A model generated the notes under the pieces. It ran no database searches and had not been told where the DNA came from. It saw only the letters and a list, made by a program, of their open reading frames with translations. From the NCBI RefSeq assembly GCF_000003815.2, contig NW_023365729.1, forward strand, positions 151,221 through 215,220: a DNA stretch of 64,000 bases. The letters are read 5' to 3'. Each line of letters opens with the position of its first letter. Positions within the stretch are counted from its first letter, which is position 1. Positions 19,701 to 31,700 of the stretch are shown in pieces. The position numbers were made by a program, and so were the translations under genes. The stretch comes from Branchiostoma floridae. Taxonomy: Eukaryota; Chordata; Leptocardii; Amphioxiformes; Branchiostomatidae.

Positions 19701-22700
19701 TTTAAAAAGCAGTGTCTTGCATATTGTTTTGTTATATATGCTCTGAAATACTAGTATTCTAGTTTCTACATATACTGAGTTTCTGTAAGTTTATAAAAGA
19801 ATAGCATGATTCTCAGAGTATATTAATTTTTGGTTTCAGATGATTCTTTATTGTGGAATACATGGTGTTGGGATGCAAAAGAAATGAAGAAATAATAATA
19901 ATAAAATGTACCAGGAAATGTTTGTATATCAATACGCCTACTTACTAGCATGGTTACATTTATCTCCTTTGCATAACTTTGCGTTACCGGTATAAAAATA
20001 TTGTGTGGTACTGTGTTTGTGTATATGATAATATATATAGAAATGTGCTGTTGGTAATCTCCAAGCAGATATTGGGTTTAAGTTGGTAACATTGCCTGAG
20101 AGTTACTAGTAGGATTATTTGACAATCATCCACCATTTTCAGAGAGAATCCCAAATATCAAAGAAGCCTGTCAATGAAAAAAACTTATCCACCCAATATC
20201 TGCTTTGAGATTACTGTAAATGTATGTAAGTTCACGGGGATTCAGTGTTGCGGTAGCAGGAAAAAAGACTGTTTGCGATGGTTTTAAGTTCGCAGTAGCA
20301 CCATGCACTATAATCTCTGCCATGGAAAAAAATGTTCGCGGTGGTTTTAAGTTCGCCGTGAATTAGCAACAGGAAAACTACGAGCATAAAACCACCGCAA
20401 AAATTTCTGCATTTACAGTAGTTGTTGTAACAGAAACATCTGACCGTTTCCATAATCATATCCAGTTGCTTGAGTAACTGCTTTTTGGCAGTAGTTGTTG
20501 TTATTAGGAAAGTCTGACTAATTTTTTTTTTTTTTCATTTTTGTCCAGATTATCTCCTGTCCAACAACCATGTGAACTCCATCATCGTGCACAAGTTTGA
20601 TTTCTCTGATGAAGAAGTCCTGGCCTACTACATCTCCTTCGTCAAGACCTTGTCTCTCAAGCTGAACTCTCATACTATTCACTTCTTCTATAATGAGGTA
20701 TGGCACATTAGATAAACCACAAACTGTACAGAAAGACATACATGTAGCTGTGGGTCACATAGCATCCAACCACTGTGTACTGGTCTAGTGGTAGAATCAG
20801 GGCTGTATCCAGATTTGCTTGTTGGGACGGAAAATAATTTTACCCTTTCTGTCCCAAAAATGACATGAAAGTGATGAAAAGGTACCTTTATAATCTTAAA
20901 TGGCAGGACAATCAACAACATGGGCACCAAAACAATGAGTGAGACGGAAAAAAATTTAAAGCTGGAGACAGCCCTGGGTAGAATGCTCTAGAGAAATTAT
21001 GGACGTTGAACACACAACATTAACACTCTATAGTATCAGTAGCTTATTGTCTTACATTTTGTATATACAATACGGTTGGTTTTTGGCAATGGTCTGTGTG
21101 CAAGTGTGTGTTTGTCTGTGTTTCATTATATGTTTCTGTGATTTCCAATATAAACAATGCCACATTTTCATACATGTTGTTTATGATCTTTTTCAGCACA
21201 CCAATGACTTTCCTCTGTACACAGAAGCCATCAAGTTCTTTAACCACTCCGAGAGCATGGTACGGATAGCAGTGCGCACACTCACACTCAATGTGTACAA
21301 AGGTGAGACAGTGGAATACTGTAAATTTTCACAGTGGTTATATTTTTTTGTAATGACCTCGTTGCCATATTTTATGGCAAATAAGATTTTATAAATGTCC
21401 GGACCTAAAACTGGATCTAATTGCTTATGAAAACTTGTGAATGGGCTATACTCAAAAGAATGGTCCTTTTCACAACAAAGAAATCTGTTTGGTGGAATAT
21501 CCAATCTTTATGTAAATAATGCTGTCTGCCTCTGTTAACTTAGACCAAACTTGGTATCACCTTAACTTTGCTTTTGTTATTTTCTTGGACTGGTAAGACC
21601 AAAAATGCCTGCCGCCGTAGTGCCAATATAATCTATTCATTCTCTAATCAGTTCAAAATCCAGTCTCCTAATTTTTAAAGGTCCGTTGGTCCAGCAAGAA
21701 AAAAAAAATGTTTTTGTACTGGTACACTGTATGGGAATTCTCCCCTTCTATCACTTATTAGCACTGTATCTCAGTCAGTTGTGAGTTCTATTATCAATGA
21801 TTTACAATGTTAATGTTTCCCCAGTGGATGACAAGTCCATGCTCCAGTTTATCCGAGCCAAGACTGCAGCCCCGTACTTCTCCAACCTGGTGTGGTTCAT
21901 AGGGAACCACATCCTGGAACTGGACAACTGTGTCAAAAATGATGCTGAGTAAGTTGTTAAACCCTTTCCCTGCTACCTAACTCAATAACCTTTGTTTGTA
22001 CATTTGGTGGCATGCAACTACCTGAGCAGTCAGTAGGTTAAAATGTGCATGAAACTCTCAGAATTTGAATTTTCAACTGGTATAACACGCAAGCTTTACT
22101 GGCACATGGTTGCATCACACCAAATGTCTCATCTTCTGAACAAGTTGAACATTTCTGGTTCAACTAGAAGTCCATTCAAAAGCCGTGAAACACTTTGCGA
22201 AATGATAGAAAAACATCACTGTAGTTTGGATGAATCTTTGCTATCTTAGCACTGTTATCAGATGTTTTTCACAAATCAATATTCTGGCTATGTTTGCTCT
22301 ATTTTTGTATCCATTGTGTATGCATATCATAACTTGTTTGTTTTTACTGAGCCCTTTCATTTGGCAACAAAAAGAACTTATCCCTAGCAGACTTGCCTGC
22401 ATTTGTTTTCAAAGTAGCCAGGGGGCACTCATATACAGTCACAGAAAAAATGTGTGTTTTGTTGTTTCAGTCACTAGAGGCCTTTGATTTGGCAACAAAA
22501 AAAAGCTACCAGTATTTCAAGCATTATCAAGCTGACTTGCCTTATGCAGTTTTGTCTAAAGTAGCCAGGGGGCAATCATATACATGTGTGAATGTTGTTC
22601 CAGCCACCAGAGTCGTGGAAGGCTGGGTGACCTGGTTGCAGAACACCTAGATCATCTCCACTATCTGAACGACATCCTGTGTCTGAACATCAAGGACCTT

Positions 22701-25700
22701 AACGACGTCCTGACGGACCATCTTCTGAACAGACTCTTCATCCCGCTCTACGTGTACTCGCTCAGTCACGATGGCGGGGACGGAATACGGTATCAGGTAA
22801 CGGAGATGACGTGCTCTGATTGGTCTGTTAGTTTCATCAGCAACTCTGATTGGTCACTTAAGTTTCATCAGCAAAAGTGCTTGAATTTTTTCGGCATGCG
22901 GCCAATTTATGAAGATGTTTCATGCATCAAGTTGAATACTGTAAATCATGAAATATATGCAGCTTTTTTTTTGTTTAATGTGACTTCAAAACTCATCATA
23001 CCGGAACATACGTCATCATACCGGAACATTTGTCACAATGACATTAACTGTGTTTGTGTTCCATGTTCTTTTGCTGTTTTCAATGCTAGTCACAATAATC
23101 ATGTTGATATCTTATGTTATTTTGTTCTTATAAACACTTTCTCTAGCAGATACCATGAAGTTGATTATCTGTATTGTTTCCCTTTGTCAGCAGGATGGCA
23201 GAAGTCGAGTCAGTCCTGTGGTGTCCCTGTTCCTTCTATCACAGGTAAATCCTTAAAATCAACCTGGAAGCTTTAGAATTTCTTTTCTATCGGTCTGACA
23301 AAACCATGCACTGTTATTTTTTTGTTATTTGACCTACCATCAAACCTGTACTACTTTTAGTAGCAACCACCTCTGTATATGGTGGCCTCTGTTGGTTGTC
23401 CCCTAGATAGTATACATTTATAGAGACATCTTCCTCTCTATAGTGACCACCTCTCAAAAGTGGACACTTTTTACTTTGCACAAGTTTTATTATATATTTT
23501 TTCACATCTAGGATATGCCAATTTTTGTATGAAGATGTCGAAAAAATAAGCACAGTTTTTTCTGCAGATTGGCCACTTCTCCTTAATTTTCAGACAGCCA
23601 ATGATACTAGTAATCTACGTTATATCTCTTGATGCTCCTCCTCAGGTATTCCTGATAATACAGCACGCCCCATTGGTCAACTCCCTGGCGGACTTCATCT
23701 TCAACCAAGGTCCTCAGGCCGAGGCGCTCGAGGAAGAACAGGCGACAAACTCGAACCAGGTCAGTGCACCATGGCACTACAACTTTTGGCAACTCCTCAG
23801 AGATGGAGCCTTTTCTTCATCTGTCTGTATATGACATCGTATAGGTTGTCAATTTTATTGAGCTGCTACTGTCTGAGTGAGAATCAGCTGTATAAAATTT
23901 GCTGTTAACAGCACTTTGTAGAATAGCAACAATTTATATATTTCCTGCATTGTGATTGTGTATTAAAAAGAATTTCTGTTTGAAAGTGGGAATCCTATGG
24001 ACTCTCATAAAAGTATTGCCTAGAATCAGCAATTTTCTAGCAATCAACAAATACAGCTGAAGCTTATATATTGTGTGTGATAGTGCCTGAAAGGAAACAA
24101 AAGGAATAATCAAATTCAGTTTAGGCATCTGATAACATACAACATGCAACATCTTCATATTTGTGAGCTTGATCAAATTTTTTGTCACACTTGACATGTA
24201 TGCGATTTAAAAAATTCTCAACTTATTTTTGGCAACTCTCTCTGGAAGTTAGCCTAATTGTATGGTATTGTGTGAAGTTTGCAAGAATTCTAGAAATAAT
24301 TCAGGCATTTTCTTGGCTGTCTAAGAGTGCATAGTTTATGTTGGACCTTCTTCAGGAAGACTGACCCATATTTTTTCTCCTTTACATCCACAGGATCCCT
24401 CATCAAGTAATCCCCGGCGTTTCACCCCGCCGGCAGAGACCCTGGAGAAATCTCTGGAGGCGAGCATCGGGAAGGGGAAGAAAAAACACAAGAAACAGCC
24501 CAGCTCTCGGAACACTGACCAAGCTGAGGAAGATGGGGAGACAGAGTACACCGAGGGGAACTCCACTTTCTATAAGGACCCTGCAGAGCTGTCTGACACT
24601 GGGGCAGAAGGTGGGGAAACTTCTGCTGTTGTTTGTCACTTAACATTTCACATTCAGCTTGTGTCATATCCTATTCTAGCTCAAGATGGAATCTCAATGC
24701 ACTTGGGGCACCCTTGCGGCACTGGGGGTTTGAAAGATACACAACGAATGTCAGAGATAAAGACCAAATTTTCTTACATTTTGTGTATTTTGTTGTCTTC
24801 TAAGCCATACTTTTACATATTACGCAATATCTAAGTCAGCAAAAATAACACAACAGTGCCACAGTGAACGAACCCCGCAGTGCCGCACTGGTGCCCCAAG
24901 TTCAGTGAGATACCACCTTCAGGTTCATTCCAACAGAATAGTCTGCCCTGTTCCCATTGAAATGTTTGGTCCTCACGTCCTGCTTTATTTCGGAATTGAA
25001 TATTTCTTCTGCAGTGTGAAATGTGACGAGCAAAAAACTTGTAGTTGTAAAGTTTGTATTGTCTTCAGATATGGCAATCTAGGATGTCTAACTTTTAAAA
25101 AATGCATGCGATGCTGTGGTAGTATGTAGCATTTTTTGCATGTACATTGTATGTCTTTTTTCCTAAATCCATTTCTGAAGAAGTCATCTTAAAGCTTACA
25201 AGGTGACATTTGGAGGATCATTAACATATGTAATCATTATTAGAGGTTAAAAAACGTCTGAGTTACTAGTTAGATGTGTGGATATATTTTGTCTTCTGTT
25301 ATATATTACTGTCCTTATTCATACAAGGTGATTTTTGTATCATTGGTGTCCGTAGTGTTAGACACGTACAGCACATGGTGGCAGCTGTGCGAACTAGAGG
25401 CTAATTTTTTGCTGTTTTGTATTAGTATTGTCATTTCTTTTCGTCAAACATATACATCTACATAAGGGTTACCCCCTGAATAGTCCCAAAAGGGGCAATG
25501 TAGTTGCATCGCTGTAGTCAAGGTCCCTGTCACATGTAGCTGACCATGGCCTCCTGAATGGTTTGGTTCCATTTCATTGCATCTAAGGATCTACTGTTTT
25601 GGGTTGTTTGGTCCTAAAGATTATGTTATATATCTTGCTCTTTACTAGTGCTATAGTGTTCTATCATGTAGAAAAACCTGGATACAACATTGTGTCTATA

Positions 25701-28700
25701 CTAACATCAATTAACCAGCTAACTACATTTGTCAGATTTGTCTGTGCGGAGTGTTAGTACAAGGGAGCGCGCTCGTGGTCCTATCGTTGGCCCCGGACAC
25801 TGGTTGATGGGGCCCATAGATGGTCAGGCCCCGTCCGATTATACCCTGATGTATCCCAGAAGTAGTGAGAGCCAGGGGCCGGCTGTCAGGAGGAGTAAAC
25901 CTACAGGTGAGACCAGGGTCTCATACTACTGTGGTGGCAAGGATGCTATTTTTGGTGATGCCTCAAGAGTGGAGCCTTTTGTTCCTTTTTTCTATTCGGC
26001 TATTTTAATGGCTTTCCTCATTTTCATTCTTATCCATGTGTCATGTTACTGTGGTGATAAGGATGCTTCTTTCTGCTGGGATTTATTTTGGTGATGCCTC
26101 AGGAGCGGAGCCTTTTGTTCCTTTTTTTGTAGTTTGGCTATTCTAATGGCTTTTCTTATTTTCATTCATACCCATGTGTCTCATATTACAGTGGTGGCAA
26201 GGATGCTTTTGTATGATAGTGTCAACTTGACAATGACCCAGGAACAGTGCTTTGTATTCTTTCTGGTTATCAGCTATTTTGGTAGTTTTCCTTTGTTTCC
26301 AGTTAGCTGTACCTCTCGGGATGGCAGCTTGTTTCTTTATCTTTGCACACCTGTTGTTGTTTTTTACCTGCATGTATGCAGGTATGGTTTTGATGCTGGT
26401 GGGAACTTTTCGGTAGCCGGGGATGTAGGGCGCTGTATCTCGTGAACGGATGGTGCGAGCACGACGATTTTTGGTACGTGGGTTGGGGGTGGTAGCCTAA
26501 CACTCAGGTTTGATTTTGGGCCTCCTGGCGTTTGAACTTGACATTGCAGGTGGCATTTTTGGTGTTTTGGGGGCACTTTTGGCGCTGTGTGTCCGGAACG
26601 ATACGCGCGATTGCGACGATTTTTGGTGCATGGGTGGGGGGTTGTTGCCTGTTGCCTAGGATTGACTTTGGGCCTTGTCGCGTTTGAACTTGACCCGGCA
26701 GGTCGAATTTTGTGTCCGGGAGGGGTGTTTCCGGAGTTATATCTTCTGAACGGCTGGTGCTGGCGCGATGATATTTGGCACATGTGTCGGCGGTGGCTGA
26801 ATAATGCTCAATTTTGATTTTGGCGCCCTTGGTGCTTGAACTTGACATTTTAGGTTACCTTTTGTGCGGGCACGGGGCGTGCGCTGTATCTCCGGAACGC
26901 AAGGTGCCATTGTGTTGCCATTTGGTACGTGAGTTGTTTGTGGTGTCCTGGTGGTCAGGTTTGATTTTGGGCCTCCTAGTGCTTGAACTTGATACTGTAT
27001 AGGTTGACCCTGTTTTAGTGTGGTTGGGGCATCCTCCCAATATCTGCTTGGTTTTAAAAACAGATTATGGTTGGGTGCAGAACCATCATCTGGCCTGGGC
27101 CACCTTCAATGTATCAGGTTACTTAGTGGCACTGACAGTTTGCCAGATGACGGGAGTGTGCCAGATTATATATCTGTTGGTCAGGTATAATTGGAGTTTG
27201 CTTATTACTCTTTGTGGTGTTTCTAGAGCTGTATAGTACTGAGTTTTAAGTTCCGGTACAAGTTCCTTTACCCTGTTGGCAATCATGGTTGAACTTGAAC
27301 TTAAACAGAAGAAGATGCAATTTTCTAATGTGGAGGAGAACTGTATAGAGTGTGGGCATAAGAGAAAGGTATGTGTATGATTTGTCCTGTGTTTCTTTTT
27401 GTTTCTTTGGTAATGCCATTTCCATACTGTATACAGGTAATTTGTTGTTTTGGGCTAGTCATATTCGCTTGGTTTTTGGGCCTGCTTAATCTATGGTACA
27501 GGCAGGGTTAAGTGGTGGAGGCTTAGCTTTGTTCTGTTTTAAATTCAGTATCGTTTGTTGCATTTTGTCGCGGCAAATATATGATGAAATTCCCCTTCTA
27601 AGCAACTGCTCATTGGTTTGCGGGGATGTTTGCTGGGTGTTTGCTCTGACTACAACAGCTTCTGAACTTTTCAAAGCTTCCATTGCCAGCAGCTTGCCAT
27701 CTATAAATGGGATTGACAAGGACATTTTTCATATTAAATTATGCTGTTAAATTTGGCTTAGATACTACAGGAGATTTAGGTTTGGGTTGGATGGATTGAA
27801 TGAAAATATCATACCACCCTGGGGACTAACTGTTGCTGCTGCATGGGGGCTACCACTATTCATATTGTCTAATGTCTATGGAACTACAGATAAAAGTATC
27901 ATTGGTCAAATTATGCAAGTAACATTCCGATGTCAAGTGAATAACACCCCAGAAATAAATCTTTAATGAATATCATTGGAAGAACACAAACCAAGGAGAC
28001 TTAGCAGCTGCATTAGGTCAGTACATTGAAATAGGAAGATATTAGTATATCATGTGACAGAGTAACTACATGTGCATGGGCCATCTGAGACAAAAAAAGG
28101 TAGCGTCTCAACAACTTCAAAGTACTGTGGTTGGTTACATACTTAAGAAATCCAAAATAAGTAATGTTCATCCATGTCCAAACTTACAAATTCAGAAAAT
28201 GGAATTTCAGAGTCAGACTTTTGCATGGTGCACAACCAACACGGTAAAAAGCTCATTTTTCCAACCACGTACCACAGACAAAAAGGCAAAAATACACAAT
28301 AGGTCTACAGAAACCCAATACATTTCATGCAGGCCTGAGGTCTACGAACTCTTGTTTGTTATTGCTTTGTTACAGTATTAACAATTAGGGCTATATGTCT
28401 GGATTGTTAGCAGAGCTTGAAAAGACAAAAGAACATCTTCATGTATCCAGGACCTCCACAAAATGTCACGATTTTCAGTCATAGGGAGTACTAACAACAA
28501 CTAAACAGACTAATGTACTCACTCACTAGCTAGTGCATTTCTAGTGTAACATGCCACTTCCCATATAATTTGCAACCTCGGTTCTGAATTAGGACTATTT
28601 CGTTAATTTTAAACTAGTGCAGTGGAACTTGATGCTTGTACATGTACAGTCAAACCTGCCCGAGCGACCACCTCTTCTTAGCGACCACCTGGCCATTTCG

Positions 28701-31700
28701 ACCGCTTTTTCTCGGTCCCTATTTTTTTCCCCATTGACGTAAGAATTAAGCGACCACCTGGCGAACGCGACCGCAACCGGCCCAAATTGGGACCCATAAC
28801 GACCGCATCATTTTCAAAATTGAGGTTTTCATCGATTTTTGATGATAACTAGTGCGATTTTGTGCCGAAATCGGTCAGTTTAGTGTACAAATATTGAACT
28901 TTAAAACACTGTATCGTAATAAAAGCTTGCAATTTACAGTGTGCGTGTTGTATTTGACATTAAAGACCTCGCTTCTTTGTGTGCGTGCAGTGTGCTTGCT
29001 ATTTGCCATTCAACACAACGGAAACCATTTATACTTTGCATCGGCCATGTTTTGAGTCGATACTCTTCTCAGCGACCACCTGTCCAAATCAACCGCTTTC
29101 TTCCGGTCCCCCAGGTGGTCGTCTTGGGCAGGTTTGACTGTATCTACTTGTTGAACAATGTGTGGTCAAATTTGGAACATGTTGATATGACCCTCCAAGC
29201 TGACCAAATAATCCTCAAATTAGTCCCCTCATGGGTACCCTTAGAGTTAGAATGCCCTACATTTTCCACACTTTCTCCCCAATGGGTTGCTTCCCTACCT
29301 CTTCATTACCATTATGCTAAAATAAAATCCTGGCTAGAGCCCTGTCGCATGAAGACTTAACACCGTGTGCAAAACATGAATGTTTGGGATTGCATCGCCT
29401 ATCTACAGAGCGCTGTAAACCAGTCAGTACAGCCCTGACGAAGATGACAGATGGTCATTGAAACATTGGCTCTTAATATATAAAATTCATGGTTGTTCAT
29501 AAAGAACTTTGTGATTAAGTCTTCTACCAACCTGATGAAATTATTCACTGATGAATGTATTTTGTTGGGTGATGTCTTTATCACTTCTGTCTGAAGCAGC
29601 CATATCAGGAGACACTGTTATGAGCAGTCAGAACATCACAGACGAGGAGAAGTGTTCCCGCGCCGCGGCCACGGGGGTACGACAAACAGAGTCAACAACG
29701 GGGTTCAAGAGGTAAGCCACATTCCCTTTTCTGTCATGCAGAAGTTGCTTATTTTAGGCTTTGAGAATTGCTGGCATGTTATACCCATATCTTTTTAAAA
29801 ACCCACTTAAAAAAGATGAAAGATAGAGAGTTCACAAGTTTGATTCCTGGCATTCCTGGCTTGTGTCCTTGAGAAGAGCACTTAATAATAACACAACTTA
29901 AAAAGGTGTACAAGTTTGTACCTGACTTCGGTTGAGGAGGGAATAGGTGTTGGAAGGAGAGGGATGGGCTCTGCCATCCAATACTATACCCAAGACACAG
30001 TGAATAACAAGCCAATGGCTCCAAGATTTCAAGTCCTAGATTTCTTCCTTTTAATTCAAAAGTTCATAATTTCTAGTTATAAGAAACCCTTGGTTTCTCC
30101 TGTGTATGTAACCTATGTTGTTTTGCAGGCGGTACCTTGATGCCATATTTGACACCCTGGACTGTGGAAACAATGACTATGAAGGACTGTTCTCCCTCTG
30201 TCTTCTGTATGCCATGGGGAAGAATGAAGGTAAGGACTTCTTAATATGTTGTCTTTGATTGAACCATCCAAATGGAGCCATAGAACTTGAAGTAGAAGTT
30301 TTTAGGTATGCATATTTCCTTCAGGTTTGTGTTGATTTATTATGTTATTTACCTTAGGCAACAGAGGTTGTGGTAAACCAAGGAAATCCTGAATGAAGTG
30401 TGTTAGGAGGGACATCAAGGTGTGCGGTCAAACTAGGTTGAACCCACATGGAAGTGCGGTGTGAAGACTGCCTACCTGTCCCAGCAGCAGTATAATCAAA
30501 TACTGGATGCTACTACTACTATTACTACCTTGAGATGGCCATGCTGTACTAACTGTGCCAATGTTCCCCAGGTATTCGAGAAGGCCTGATGGATGCTGTG
30601 GCCATGCCTTCTGTCCACTCCCCAACTAAACAACACTACAGCTCTCCGCTGCTGGAACGACTCCTCAAGGTCTTAGAGCTCAGCACAAAACAAGGTTTGT
30701 TTCATAGACTATGATGCCTGCAAATGATTGATTGTGTGTAGTGTGGACATGTAGCTAGTGAAATTTGGAGATGTTGTACTGTGTTGAGTTGACTCGTAGT
30801 GTAGTGTTTAGATGTAGTGTCGCAATGGTGTGGTGATGTAGTGTGCAGTGCAGTGTATGCAAATTATGAAACAAAGTGGAAAGGTGTGGTCCATTGTGGA
30901 GATATAGTACTAGTATGGAAATATGATGTGTAGAGATCAGGGTTTCAGCTAGCATCTGTCCTTCCATTTGATGGAATTCTGCAGTGGGGGATGGACAAAT
31001 GTTGCCCATTCCATCCTTTGTGACTGACAAAAATCGGCATGTAAAGATATCAAAGAAATCAAATTTTGCAAAGATCTCCAGAGGTTCAGGTCTGGACCTA
31101 GACCTGATCCTCTGGACCTGGACCGTACCTGTACCTGAATTTTCTGTACCCCCTAAGTGTGACCATGTTTGTGCCCCAGTGTCTGCTGTGCGAGTGGCGA
31201 CCCTGTGGCTGAGCTGTACCCTGGTGAAACAGCTGGTACCAGTAGTGCTAGTATAAACTAGTGTAGTGTAGAGCTGTAGCATAGTGTGGAGACATGATGT
31301 AGTGTGAGTTGACTGTGACCATGTTTGTGCCCCAGTATCTGCTGTGCGAGTGGCGACCCTGTGGCTGAGCTGTACCCTGGTGAAACAGCTTGTTCTAGTG
31401 GTGCTAGTATAAACTAGTGTAGTGTAGAGCTGGAGCATAGTGTGGAGATATGATGTAGTGTGAGTTGACTGTGACCATGTTTGTGCCCCAGTCTCTGCTG
31501 TGCGAGTGGCGACCCTGTGGCTGAGCTGTACCCTGGTGAAACAGCTGGTGCTGTCGCGGGACCAGTGTTACCTGCAGGACAGGCATGTGGCGTACGTGGA
31601 GGGGGTCCGAGAGGCCGCCACACTTCTACTCCGCATGTTCTACAAGGTGCGACCTTTTTCACTAGTAATGGGGAATACTGAAAATATATCTCCACCTTCA

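Noticed and set aside
27285-27368. Short coding-like stretch with [11 protein letters not shown] and a GTATGT donor
   Set aside because: Its phase does not fit CLEC16A splicing, the CxxC is a single half-finger, and no partner exon was found.
30755-31438. 227-codon minus-strand open frame opposite CLEC16A exon 15
   Set aside because: It is the antisense of the 156-bp triplication and low-complexity GTAGTGTAG intron sequence; repeats explain its internal repetition.
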